Assembly: GCF_033100395.1 (NCBI RefSeq)
Contig: NZ_JAWLVJ010000006.1
Span: 62,001-126,000 of the forward strand
Direction: 5' to 3'
Length of the DNA: 64,000 bases
Origin: Terasakiella sp033100395
GTDB taxonomy: Bacteria; Pseudomonadota; Alphaproteobacteria; Rhodospirillales; Terasakiellaceae
In this document: in pieces, positions 24,233 through 33,318 of the stretch
Layout: each line of letters starts with the position of its first letter
Position numbering within the stretch: position 1 is the first letter of the stretch
The notes under the pieces: model-generated
Told to the model about the DNA's origin: nothing
Database searches by the model: none
Seen by the model: only the letters and a program-made list of their open reading frames with translations
Position numbers and translations under genes: made by a program

Positions 24233-25522
24233 ATGTTGTTAACTGCAATTGCCGTCCTTCTGACCCTGATTGCCCTAAGCGTGCCTGTAGCGGCTGTTCT
24301 GGGTGGGGTCGGGTTTATCCTGGATATGGTCTATTCCCCATTCCCGCTTTATAAGGCTGTTGGGGAAATCACCTGGCATGTCAGCACAGATTTCCTGCTG
24401 GCCGCCATCCCGATGTTTATCCTGTTGGGGGAAATTCTGGTCAGAAGCGGGATTTCAGCGCGGATGTATACGGCCCTTGAACTTTGGCTGGGTCGTATCC
24501 CCGGTGGATTGATGCATTCCAATATCGCTGCCAGTGCCTTGTTTGCCGCCACATCCGGTTCAAGTGTTGCGACCGCTGCGACCATCGGTACGGTTGCCAT
24601 CCCGGAAGGTCAGAAGAATGGGTATAATGACCGTCTTTTCTTGGGATCATTGGCAGCGGGTGGGACGCTAGGAATTCTCATTCCGCCTTCGATCAACCTG
24701 ATCATCTATGGCGTACTGACCGAAACCTCCGTGCCGCAGCTGTATCTCGCAGGTATTCTGCCTGGTCTGATGCTCGCTGGTGTGTTTATGGTGTCCATCG
24801 CCGTCTTTTGTATCCTGCGCCCCGGTTGGGGGGGCAAGACGAACCCGGCAAGCCCAGCCCAGCGTCTGGCCGCACTACGTCACCTGTTGCCACCTGTTGG
24901 TCTGTTTATGATCGTCGTTGGATCCATCTATGCCGGATGGGCAACGCCGACCGAAGCCGCTGCCTTGGGTGTGGTTGCCTCTATTGGTCTGTGTATCTAT
25001 TACGGGCAGTTCAGTCTTGCCATGATGAAAGAGGCTTTGGTGGGGACCATGCGTACAACTGCCATGGTGATGCTGATCATCCTGATGGCTTATTTCCTGA
25101 ACTTTGTTCTGTCCAGTATTGGTTTGACCAAGCAATTGACCGACAGCATTTCTGCCCTGGGTCTGTCGCCTGAAATGACCTTGTTCATGATCATTTGCTT
25201 CTATCTTGTGGTCGGCTGTTTTATGGAGACCCTTTCCATGATGATCACAACTGTGCCGCTGATTGCACCGATTGTGGTGGGGCTTGGTTATGATCCGGTC
25301 TGGTTTGGCATCTTGCTGATGGTCTTGCTGGAAACAGCCTTGATCACACCACCGATTGGGGTGAATCTCTATGTGGTCCAGGGCGTGCGACCCAATGGCG
25401 GGGCGGTAAATGATGTGATCGTCGGGGCACTCCCATTTGTGATGGCGATGTTCTTTATGATTGCAGCGCTGGTTGCCTGGCCATCCATCGCCACATGGTT
25501 GCCACACGTATTTTACGGTTAA
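24233..25522 (+). CDS. TRAP transporter large membrane subunit (DctM family), second system
   Basis: This 429-residue DctM permease has about 12 helices. Conserved segments include AATSGSSVATAATIGTVAIPE, LGILIPPSINLIIYGV and the C-terminal ETALITPPIGVNLYVVQGV. It forms the sodium-coupled channel with the preceding DctQ. The operon ends with a clear terminator at 25574. The substrate is probably an organic or amino acid processed by the DUF1445 protein, inferred from linkage. Confidence 0.95.
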   Translation: MLLTAIAVLLTLIALSVPVAAVLGGVGFILDMVYSPFPLYKAVGEITWHVSTDFLLAAIPMFILLGEILVRSGISARMYTALELWLGRIPGGLMHSNIAASALFAATSGSSVATAATIGTVAIPEGQKNGYNDRLFLGSLAAGGTLGILIPPSINLIIYGVLTETSVPQLYLAGILPGLMLAGVFMVSIAVFCILRPGWGGKTNPASPAQRLAALRHLLPPVGLFMIVVGSIYAGWATPTEAAALGVVASIGLCIYYGQFSLAMMKEALVGTMRTTAMVMLIILMAYFLNFVLSSIGLTKQLTDSISALGLSPEMTLFMIICFYLVVGCFMETLSMMITTVPLIAPIVVGLGYDPVWFGILLMVLLETALITPPIGVNLYVVQGVRPNGGAVNDVIVGALPFVMAMFFMIAALVAWPSIATWLPHVFYG

Positions 25523-25573
25523 GGGGCCTTTTGTCTGAGTTACCTCCAAGTTCTCAAAAAGATTCTTTGAAGG

Positions 25574-25604
25574 AGCAGGTAAGTGTGACGCTTACCTGCT
25601 TTTT
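25574..25604 (+). terminator. Rho-independent terminator of the second TRAP operon
   Basis: AGCAGGTAAG (25574-25583) and CTTACCTGCT (25591-25600) form a perfect 10-bp stem with a 7-base loop, followed by TTTTC. Confidence 0.85.
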
Positions 25605-25681
25605 CTATGGTAAAAATATACCTTTTATCTTCCAATAGATTTCCCATATCAGATTAATGGACTGCAACTGTGGGGGAAATG

Positions 25682-27619
25682 ATGAAACTTAATATTGGTA
25701 GTAAAATTCTATGTGCAGCCGCGTTGATCGTTTTGTTGGCTTATACGATCTTTATCTTTTACTTTGATTTGACTCAATCTCAGGCGACGACACAATCGTT
25801 GAAATCCAAACTTCAGGAAACTGGCGAGCTTGCGTCTAAAAGTATTGAAAACTGGGTTGAAGGTCGCACCTTGATGATCGAAAACCTGGGGCAAAATATT
25901 GCACAGGACAGTGCAACGGATATGGTGAAAACGTTGATCCGTCGCCCGATTTTAGAAAAAACCTTCATGTTTTCTTATCTCGGGACGGCGCAAGGTGATA
26001 TGCTGATGTTCCCAGACTCTGAACTACCTGATGGTTATGATCCGCGCAAACGTCCATGGTATGGAGATGCCGCCAAGGCAGGGGCGAGCACGCTGACGGA
26101 ACCGTATGTGGATGCGTTTTCAGGCGAATTGATTGTTACCATGGCATCTCCGGTGTTTAAGGATAAAGACCTGCTGGGGGTTGTTGGCGGGGATATCAAG
26201 ATCGGAGTTTTGGTGGATATCGTTCGAAGCCTTGATCTAGGCGGGATCGGCTATGCTTTTCTGGTGAATGATCAGGGGATCGTCCTGATTCACCCCGACA
26301 AGGAACAAAGCCTTAAAAAATTGGCAGAGGTCTATCCGGATAATACGCCCAGTTTGGCAACCGGAACGGAACTGGCTGAACATGGCGATCAAATGTTTGC
26401 CTTTTTTCCAGTAACCGGATTGCCAAGTGTCAATTGGTCTTTGGGTTTTGCGATTGATCGTGATCTTGCCTATGCAGAACAGCAAAAATTCAGAACGACA
26501 GCGATTATTGCGGCCATTCTTTCTGTGACCGCGATCATCGTGCTTCTTGGCCTGTTGGTGCGTAAATGGGTTGCTGCACCGGTGATGGGGATGACGGCGG
26601 CCATGACCCGCCTGGCTGCAGGGGAAAAGGACATTGATATCCCCAGCCGTGACGAGGATGACGAGATCGGTGCAATGGCGCAGGCTGTCACGGTCTTCAA
26701 GGAAAATGCGATTGAAATGGACCGACTGGCTTCTGAAAATGAAAAGGCTGCAGAACGGAGTGAGGAAGAAAGACGCAAAGCATTGGAGGATATGGCAACG
26801 GCCTTTGAAGATGAAGTCAGCGGCATTGTTGTCTCGGTGAAAGAAGCCGCAAGTAGCCTGCAATCCCTGGCGCAAGGCATGTCCGGTGCTGCTGAAACGG
26901 TTGGGCAGAACGCAGAAAATGCTTCGAGTGCCGCGCTAAATATTACGGGGAACGTCGAAGCGGTGGCGGCATCATCTGAAGAATTGTCAGCTTCGGTTGA
27001 TGAAATTTCAAGGCAGGTTAATAGTTCCAGTGAACAGGCAACAATGGCAGCAAATACAAGCAGGGAAGCTACTGAAAATGTGCAAAGCCTTTCCAGTCGT
27101 GTTTCTGAAATTTCAGAAGTCGTTGGTTTGATTTCCGATATTGCCAACCAGACCAACCTTTTGGCCCTGAATGCGACTATTGAAGCTGCGCGGGCCGGGG
27201 ACGCTGGCAAGGGGTTTGCCGTTGTCGCCAGTGAGGTGAAAAACCTTGCGAACCAGACTGCCAAGGCGACAGAACAGATTGAAAATCAGATCAACAATGT
27301 GGTTGGCGCAACCGAAGAAACCGTCAGTGGTATTTCCGGGATTAACACCGCGATCAGCGCTGTGCAGGAAACATCAGCTGCCATTGCTGCAGCAATTGAA
27401 GAACAAGGGGCCGCTACGCGTGAAATTGCCGGTAATGCATCGCAGACAGCACAAGACGTCAATTTGGTCTCTTCAACTGTGTCAGAGGTGAAAGAAGGTG
27501 CCCAAAGTAATGTGGGACGTTCCCAACAGGTTTTAACCGCATCTGATGATTTGCAGTCGCAGGCGGAAAAATTGGATGCCCAGCTTCGTCAATTTGTCAG
27601 AAATTTGCGCAAAGGCTAG
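25682..27619 (+). CDS. Methyl-accepting chemotaxis protein with dCACHE sensor domain
   Basis: I start it at the ATG at 25682 (MKLNIGSKIL), five bases after GGGGG, giving 645 residues. Membrane helices are at about 9-29 and 275-297. The periplasmic part is a double CACHE domain. It includes GYDPRKRPWYGDA and TEPYVDAFSGELIVTMASPV, then GVVGGDIKI, which fits the tyrosine/arginine/tryptophan/aspartate pattern reported for amino-acid-binding dCACHE_1 domains. HAMP and a methyl-accepting domain with NQTNLLALNATIEAARAGD follow. The sensed ligand may therefore be an amino acid, in keeping with the region. Confidence 0.92.
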   Translation: MKLNIGSKILCAAALIVLLAYTIFIFYFDLTQSQATTQSLKSKLQETGELASKSIENWVEGRTLMIENLGQNIAQDSATDMVKTLIRRPILEKTFMFSYLGTAQGDMLMFPDSELPDGYDPRKRPWYGDAAKAGASTLTEPYVDAFSGELIVTMASPVFKDKDLLGVVGGDIKIGVLVDIVRSLDLGGIGYAFLVNDQGIVLIHPDKEQSLKKLAEVYPDNTPSLATGTELAEHGDQMFAFFPVTGLPSVNWSLGFAIDRDLAYAEQQKFRTTAIIAAILSVTAIIVLLGLLVRKWVAAPVMGMTAAMTRLAAGEKDIDIPSRDEDDEIGAMAQAVTVFKENAIEMDRLASENEKAAERSEEERRKALEDMATAFEDEVSGIVVSVKEAASSLQSLAQGMSGAAETVGQNAENASSAALNITGNVEAVAASSEELSASVDEISRQVNSSSEQATMAANTSREATENVQSLSSRVSEISEVVGLISDIANQTNLLALNATIEAARAGDAGKGFAVVASEVKNLANQTAKATEQIENQINNVVGATEETVSGISGINTAISAVQETSAAIAAAIEEQGAATREIAGNASQTAQDVNLVSSTVSEVKEGAQSNVGRSQQVLTASDDLQSQAEKLDAQLRQFVRNLRKG

Positions 27620-27713
27620 GTTTTCAGTTTTTTGTGGAAAAACGTTCTTCTGATGCTCCATATTATCCTTGGAGACGAATAATTGGAGTAGGGAACAGGG
27701 ATTTAACACCGAC

Positions 27714-27757
27714 AATAAAAAAGCCACAGAGTGCAGATGCAGTCAGTGGCTTTTTTA
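27714..27757. terminator. Bidirectional terminator between mcp and the kor operon
   Basis: AATAAAAAAGCCAC (27714-27727) and GTGGCTTTTTTATT (27746-27759) are exact inverted copies around an 18-base loop. The A-run on one side and T-run on the other let it end transcription from the chemoreceptor (plus) and from korB (minus). Confidence 0.85.
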
Positions 27758-27776
27758 TTTGGAATGACAATCGACC

Positions 27777-28829
27777 TTAACGGAAGCTGTCGTTGATGCC
27801 TTTGAGCGCGTGGTTGCCCGGGCACAGTGTTTTGGTGTTTAGCTGGTTCAACGGGGTGTCCGTTGTGCCCAGGAAGTCGTGCATGTCGCGCAGGGTTGGG
27901 TCGCAGTAAAGCAGGCCAGTGAGGATTTCACCTTCCTGACGGTGCTTTTCAATGGCGTTGATGGCGGCAAAGCGATCGGATGGATCGTATCCACCCTGGC
28001 CTTTGTGTAGGCGGATGATAGAGCCGTCATGCAGGCAGATGTCCTTGCTTTCACCTTCGGGATATTGCGTGGTGATCTCTTCGCGGCTGGGCACGAAATC
28101 GGCAATGTTGCCTGCTTCTACATGTTCGCGCACATAGTCGTAAGAGCGTGTGGAGGTCGCGTGGTTGTTGAAAGTCACACAAGGGGACATGATGTCGATG
28201 AAGGCAAAACCGTCATGGCAGATGGCGGCTTTCAACAGCGGAACCAGTTGTTCTTTATCGCCAGAGAAACTGCGCGCAACGAAAGTCGCCCCCAGTTGCA
28301 GGGCCATCGTTGGCAGGTCAATCGCCCCCCAGACAATTTCTTCCCCCTTTTTGGTTTTTGATCCACGGTCCGCCGTGGCCGCTGTCTGGCCTTTGGTCAG
28401 CCCATAGACACCGTTGTTGGCAACCACATAGGTCATGTTGAGACGACGACGCACCACATGGGCAAACTGGCCCATACCGATGGAAGCCGTATCCCCATCC
28501 CCGGACATGCCGATATATTTCAGGCTGCGGTTTGCCATATTGGCGCCAGTGGCGACGGACGGCATACGACCATGGACCGTGTTAAACCCGTGGGATTTCC
28601 CCAGGAAATAAGTTGGTGCCTTGGAAGAGCAACCGATCCCGGACAGTTTGGCAATCTCGTGCGGGGGAATGGAAAGTTCAAAACAGGCCTGAACCAGGGC
28701 TGCACCCACAGCATCGTGACCACAGCCCGCACAGAGTGTGGAGAGCGAACCTTCATATTCACGATAGGTCAGACCCAGATCGTTGCGTGGCAGTTTCGGG
28801 TGGTGAAATTTGGATTTTAAATAGCTCAT
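27777..28829 (-). CDS. korB: 2-oxoacid:ferredoxin oxidoreductase, beta subunit (KorB-like)
   Basis: The 350-residue protein is the thiamine-diphosphate-binding subunit. It has LCAGCGHDAVG near residue 33, then KLSGIGCSSKAP, GDGD with a downstream NNGVYGLTKGQ (the ThDP/Mg region) and a C-terminal LLYCDPTLRDMHDF. It oxidises a 2-oxoacid, probably 2-oxoglutarate, with coenzyme A and reduces ferredoxin. It is five bases downstream of the alpha/gamma subunit gene. Assignment to 2-oxoglutarate rather than pyruvate follows the domain fusion pattern and is not certain. Confidence 0.9.
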   Translation of the reverse strand: MSYLKSKFHHPKLPRNDLGLTYREYEGSLSTLCAGCGHDAVGAALVQACFELSIPPHEIAKLSGIGCSSKAPTYFLGKSHGFNTVHGRMPSVATGANMANRSLKYIGMSGDGDTASIGMGQFAHVVRRRLNMTYVVANNGVYGLTKGQTAATADRGSKTKKGEEIVWGAIDLPTMALQLGATFVARSFSGDKEQLVPLLKAAICHDGFAFIDIMSPCVTFNNHATSTRSYDYVREHVEAGNIADFVPSREEITTQYPEGESKDICLHDGSIIRLHKGQGGYDPSDRFAAINAIEKHRQEGEILTGLLYCDPTLRDMHDFLGTTDTPLNQLNTKTLCPGNHALKGINDSFR

Positions 28830-28834
28830 GTTTC

Positions 28835-30676
28835 TTACCCTTTGCTCGCTGCTTTTTTCTTGGTGGGCTTGATCGCGATGTCTTTGACAATCGCATCGCT
28901 GATGAAAGAGGCTGTAATCGGCATGCCGTCATAGTGCGTAATTGCAACCAGTTTGGCCGGATCAATTTCCAACTCGTTCATCAACAGGGTGCGCATTTGT
29001 GCATCGCGGTTTTGTTCGACAACAAAAACCTGGTCATGGGATTTGACGAATTCTGCAACCTGATTGCTGAACGGGAAGGATTTCAGGCGCATGCCGTCAA
29101 CCGTATATCCTTGTTCGGAAAGCATGTCGAAGGTTTCATCAATGGCTTGTGCGGTGGTGCCAAAATAGATCACACCAACGCGGGAACCTGAATTGTCCGC
29201 ATGCAGTTCCGGCTGTGGCAGATATTCAGCGGCTGTTGCAAATTTCTTTTCCAGACGTTCCATGTTGCGCACATAGTCTTCGCCTTTTTCCGTATAGACT
29301 GCATATTCATCACGCGATGTCCCACGGGTAAAGAAGATGCCTTTTTCCGGGTGGGTGCCCGGATAGGTGCGGTACGGAATGCCATCACCGTCCACATCCA
29401 GATAACGGCCAAATTCCTTGACCTCATCCAGCTGTTGGGCGTTCAGGACTTTACCACGGTCATATTCGCGATCGTCGTTCCAATCCAGCTCGTCCGTCAA
29501 ATGATCGTTCATGCCCAGATCAAGGTCTGTCATCAAAATGATCGGGGTTTGCAGACGTTCTGCATAATCAAAAGAGGCGGCAGACATTTCAAAACATTCG
29601 TTGGGCGAAGATGGGAAGATCATCACCTGCTTTGTATCGCCGTGCGATGCATAAGCGCAGGCCAGAATGTCAGACTGCTGCGTACGTGTCGGCATGCCCG
29701 TTGACGGTCCGGCACGTTGCACATCCATCAAAACAACCGGGATTTCTGCAAAGTAAGCCAGGCCTAAGAATTCTGTCATCAAAGACACACCCGGACCGGA
29801 CGTGGCAGTAAAGGAGCGTGCCCCGTTCCAGCCGCCGCCGATGGCGATACCGATGGCGGCCAGTTCGTCTTCGGCCTGCATGATGGCGAAGTTCTTTTTA
29901 CCGGACGCCGGGTCAATGCGCAGGCGGTTACAATATTTTTCAAAATTCTCAACAACCGATGTCGACGGCGTGATCGGATACCAGCCCGCGACGGTCGCCC
30001 CGCCATAAACAGCCCCCAGACCACAGGCCGTGTTGCCATCAATCAGGATGCGTGATCCGACCTGGTCACTGGTTTTTGCCGTAATGGTCAGCGGGCAGGT
30101 GAAATTGCTGGTCGCCATCTGATAGCCCAGTTCCAACGCATAGACGTTGGGGGAAATCAGCTTTTCCTTACCACGGAACTGATCAGCCACCAGACCTTTC
30201 AAGATTTCAAAGTCCATATCCAGCAAGGCCGCTAGCGCACCAACATAGATCACGTTTTTGAACAGCTGGCGCTGGCGTGGATCAGAATATTCCTTGCGAC
30301 ATACATCAGAGATCGGCAATCCTAAGAAGGTAATGTCCTTGCGCAGCAGCTGCGGGTCAATCTCTTTGGTGGAGTCATAAAGGAAATAGCCGCCGGGCAG
30401 CACATGGTCCACATCCGCCACCATGGACTGGGCGTTCATGCCAACCACGATGTCAGCGCCACCTTCACGACGGCTGAGGTATCCTTTTTCAGAAACGCGC
30501 ACATCAAACCATGTGGGCATACCCTGAATGTTGGAGGGAAAGACGTTGCGCGGGCTCACCGGGATACCCATGCGGAAAATAGCTTTGGCGAACATATTGT
30601 TGGCGCTTGCTGAACCTGTACCATTGGTGTTGGCAAAGCGAATAACGAATTCGTTTACGGAATTAATGTGTTTCAT
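28835..30676 (-). CDS. korA: 2-oxoacid:ferredoxin oxidoreductase, fused gamma-alpha subunit (KorA-like)
   Basis: In this 613-residue protein the gamma domain comes first (GTGSASANNMFAKAIFRMGIP, to about 190). The alpha (pyrimidine-binding) domain follows, starting at GNTACGLGAVYGGATVAGWYPITPST near 219. This gamma-alpha fusion with a separate beta subunit is the Kor type. It lies between korB and a flavoprotein gene, all co-directional with gaps of 2 to 5 bases, so the three form one enzyme unit. Oxygen sensitivity of such enzymes suggests use under low oxygen, in line with the nor operon, though some are oxygen-tolerant. Confidence 0.92.
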   Translation of the reverse strand: MKHINSVNEFVIRFANTNGTGSASANNMFAKAIFRMGIPVSPRNVFPSNIQGMPTWFDVRVSEKGYLSRREGGADIVVGMNAQSMVADVDHVLPGGYFLYDSTKEIDPQLLRKDITFLGLPISDVCRKEYSDPRQRQLFKNVIYVGALAALLDMDFEILKGLVADQFRGKEKLISPNVYALELGYQMATSNFTCPLTITAKTSDQVGSRILIDGNTACGLGAVYGGATVAGWYPITPSTSVVENFEKYCNRLRIDPASGKKNFAIMQAEDELAAIGIAIGGGWNGARSFTATSGPGVSLMTEFLGLAYFAEIPVVLMDVQRAGPSTGMPTRTQQSDILACAYASHGDTKQVMIFPSSPNECFEMSAASFDYAERLQTPIILMTDLDLGMNDHLTDELDWNDDREYDRGKVLNAQQLDEVKEFGRYLDVDGDGIPYRTYPGTHPEKGIFFTRGTSRDEYAVYTEKGEDYVRNMERLEKKFATAAEYLPQPELHADNSGSRVGVIYFGTTAQAIDETFDMLSEQGYTVDGMRLKSFPFSNQVAEFVKSHDQVFVVEQNRDAQMRTLLMNELEIDPAKLVAITHYDGMPITASFISDAIVKDIAIKPTKKKAASKG

Positions 30677-30678
30677 CG

Positions 30679-32451
30679 TTAAGCCACCTCTACCTGTGTC
30701 GCTTTAAATAGGAATTTCTGCATGTCCCAGGCGCCTGTTGGACAGCGCTCGGCGCACAGGCCACAGTGAAGACAGACATCCTCATCCTTGACCATGATCT
30801 GTTTGCTTTTCAAAGCACCCGATACATAAATGTCTCTGTCATTGCCAACGGCAGGAACGTGCAGGCGCGAACGCAGGTCATCTTCGTCGCCATTATCAAT
30901 GAAGTTGATACAGTCCATGGGACAGATGTCTTCACAGGACACACATTCAATGCAACGCTCTGCCATAAAGACGGTCTGAACATCACAGCTCAGGCACCGT
31001 GACGCCTCTTTCAGGGCAAGCTTTTCATCAAAGCCCAGTTCGACTTCGGCCAGCATGTCTTTCATGGCTTCTTCCATATTCATGACCGGCACCTTGTTGC
31101 GCGGGTCATTGGAAACAGCACTTTGATAAGACCATTCATGGATACCCATCTTCTGGGATTCCATGGTGTAATCACCGATGGGAATGTCGTTTAGCTCTTT
31201 ATCCTTGGACAACATGCGATCAATAGATGCTGCAGCAATATGACCATGGGCCACGGCCGTGATGATATTTTCCGGACCAAAGGCGGCATCACCTGCAAAG
31301 AAGACTTTCTCGTGGGTGGATTGCAGCGTGTCTTTATTGACAACCGCCATGCCCCAATCATCAAAATCAATACCGATGTTGCGTTCAATCCAGGGGAAGC
31401 TTGCATCCTGACCAACGGCCACCAAGACAAGGTCACATTCCACCAGCAGAGTTTCCCCGGTGGAGACGAGATTACGTTTGCCTTTTTCCCAATGGGTTTC
31501 AACCCGTTCAAATTCAACACCAATGAATTTACCGTCTTTAACCACATAACGAAGCGGCGTGTGGTTCGGGATAATTTCAACGCCTTCTTCCATGGCGTCT
31601 TCACGTTCCCACGGCGAGGATTTCATCTCATCATAGGTTGAACGAACGATGGCTTTGACTTCACTTGCCCCAAGGCGACGCGCCGTACGCGTACAGTCCA
31701 TGGCCGTGTTACCACCACCTAAAACGACAACGCGTTTGGGCGCTTCTTTCACATGTTCAAAGGTTACACCAGCCAGCCAGTTGATCCCGATCTGAACGTG
31801 ATCGCCAGACTCTTCCAGTCCTTCGATCTTCAGCGGGCGACCACTTGGGGCACCGGTGCCGACCACAACCGCATCATAGCCTTCATCAATGATGGATTTC
31901 AGCGAGGTGATCTCTTCACCAAAGCGGGTTTCAACTCCAAAATCCAGCACCGTATCGACTTCGCTGTCCAGTGTTTTAGCCGGCAGACGGAAGGACGGGA
32001 TTTGTGTGCGCATCATGCCACCCGCTTTTGCGTCACGTTCAATCAACGTACAGTTATACCCCAATGGCATCAGGTCACGTGCAACGGTTAGGGATGCCGG
32101 ACCCGCGCCCAACAACGCAATTTTCTTGCCGTTTTTCTGGGTTGGAATTTTCGGAAGGCGGTCCTTGATATCTTCTTTATAGTCTGCGGCCACGCGCTTT
32201 AAGCGACAGATGGCAACGGGCTTTTCTTCAACGCGCTGGCGACGACATGCCGGTTCACACGGGCGGTCACACACCCGACCCAGAATACCGGGAAAAACAT
32301 TGGCTTCCCAGTTCACCATATATGAATCCGTATACCTGCGCGCGAGGATCAGACGGATATATTCAGGAACTGGCGTATGCGCCGGACACGCATACTGGCA
32401 ATCGACCACTTTATGAAAGTGGGCCGGATCAGTTGTGTTGGTGGGTTTCAT
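30679..32451 (-). CDS. GltD-like iron-sulfur flavoprotein with two C-terminal ferredoxin clusters (KorC-like)
   Basis: Starting at the ATG at 32451 (MKPTNTTDPAHFHKV) gives 590 residues. The N-terminus has the DPYD-type cluster region (DCQYACPAH, CDRPCEPACRR). An FAD-binding GAGPASL motif is near 136 and an NADPH-type GGGNTAMDC near 260. Two [4Fe-4S] motifs at the end read CIECVSCEDICP and CLHCGLCAERCP. Coupling of KorAB to NADP by a third FAD subunit, KorC, is known in Azoarcus; here this protein probably plays that part. A true glutamate synthase role is less likely because no gltB is linked. Confidence 0.88.
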   Translation of the reverse strand: MKPTNTTDPAHFHKVVDCQYACPAHTPVPEYIRLILARRYTDSYMVNWEANVFPGILGRVCDRPCEPACRRQRVEEKPVAICRLKRVAADYKEDIKDRLPKIPTQKNGKKIALLGAGPASLTVARDLMPLGYNCTLIERDAKAGGMMRTQIPSFRLPAKTLDSEVDTVLDFGVETRFGEEITSLKSIIDEGYDAVVVGTGAPSGRPLKIEGLEESGDHVQIGINWLAGVTFEHVKEAPKRVVVLGGGNTAMDCTRTARRLGASEVKAIVRSTYDEMKSSPWEREDAMEEGVEIIPNHTPLRYVVKDGKFIGVEFERVETHWEKGKRNLVSTGETLLVECDLVLVAVGQDASFPWIERNIGIDFDDWGMAVVNKDTLQSTHEKVFFAGDAAFGPENIITAVAHGHIAAASIDRMLSKDKELNDIPIGDYTMESQKMGIHEWSYQSAVSNDPRNKVPVMNMEEAMKDMLAEVELGFDEKLALKEASRCLSCDVQTVFMAERCIECVSCEDICPMDCINFIDNGDEDDLRSRLHVPAVGNDRDIYVSGALKSKQIMVKDEDVCLHCGLCAERCPTGAWDMQKFLFKATQVEVA

Positions 32452-32917
32452 TTTTAGCCTATAAACGATACACGGGAATTTCGTTATTCGGCGCATTAAA
32501 ACACATAAAAACGCCACAAAAAATTAAAAAATCTGTAATTTTCTTGCGGAAAGGCACAGAGCCCGTTCGTATTTATGGTTGATATTTAGAAATATTATAA
32601 GTTGTTGTTTTAGGTATTGTTAAAACTTATTTTTATGAGAGAAAATGGGTATTACCAATTTTGCAAGAGGCGGATTATTTTTTTCTGGCTATTCACTTTA
32701 TAAGATCAAACTGACCAATTGGTTAAGGGGATGTACGTAGACTGGCTTGGTTCTACACTGGAAAATGTGTTTTTAGCGCCATGTCGGTCTTGTGCTGGTT
32801 GGGGGCAAGGAGCGCTGTTTTGACAGGGCAATGTTGGTGATCGCCTAATAATCCGATTAAAGGCGATGGCGAGGGAATAAACCAAGCCAAGTCAGGCATA
32901 ATATAGGCACATACGTA
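32452..32917. other. Gene-free spacer between the kor operon and the TIR cassette
   Basis: No credible open frame is seen in these 466 bases. It must hold the kor promoter on the minus strand. The part near 32500-32660 is strongly AT-rich. Visible elements are an ACCAATTGGT palindrome (32714-32723) inside TGACCAATTGGTTA, a possible operator, and an ATCGCCT/AGGCGAT hairpin (32840-32867) without a T-run, perhaps the end of the cassette transcript. I saw no tRNA gene or flanking direct repeat. Confidence 0.5.
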
Positions 32918-33316
32918 TCATATTGAAAAAGCAGGAAGAAACTCAATTAGAATTGGAATGAGATAGTGTAGGCCAGAAGTAATTAACACTATGAGTATAA
33001 CAGCCATTAATGAACTAAAAGGTCTGTTAATGGATAATTTCTTTTGATACGCAGCAACCACCACATTTAACTCATCAATATCTTTTCTTAGTGACTCAAC
33101 ATCACTGGTGAACTGTGTACGTAATATAGCAACACCAGCTTCATATTTATGTACAATACTAGAAACTTCGCTAGATATTTGGTGGTTTGAGCTTTGGGAA
33201 AGTCTTTCAATGTTATTCTGTTGCTCAGATGCTCTTTGAGCCAAGTCTTCATACGTTTGAGTTAATCTATCGCAACGCTGAAATATTTCTTCCATGATTT
33301 TTGCTTCGGACTTCAC
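32918..33316 (-). CDS. Coiled-coil protein with C-terminal membrane anchor (TIR cassette gene 3)
   Basis: This 132-residue protein starts at GTG 33316, two bases after the stop of the preceding gene, with AGAGG upstream; an in-frame ATG at 33295 is an alternative. Residues 5-95 are predicted helical with heptad-like spacing (coiled coil), and one long hydrophobic stretch at about 102-128 anchors the C-terminus in the membrane. The topology (cytoplasmic coil, tail anchor) resembles effectors or sensors that oligomerise at the membrane. No known domain is recognised. Base composition is clearly richer in A and T than in flanking genes. Confidence 0.7.
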   Translation of the reverse strand: MKSEAKIMEEIFQRCDRLTQTYEDLAQRASEQQNNIERLSQSSNHQISSEVSSIVHKYEAGVAILRTQFTSDVESLRKDIDELNVVVAAYQKKLSINRPFSSLMAVILIVLITSGLHYLIPILIEFLPAFSI

Positions 33317-33318
33317 CT

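Noticed and set aside
30679..32451. Glutamate synthase small subunit (gltD)
   Set aside because: No gltB is linked, two extra C-terminal [4Fe-4S] motifs are present, and the gene is packed with korAB.
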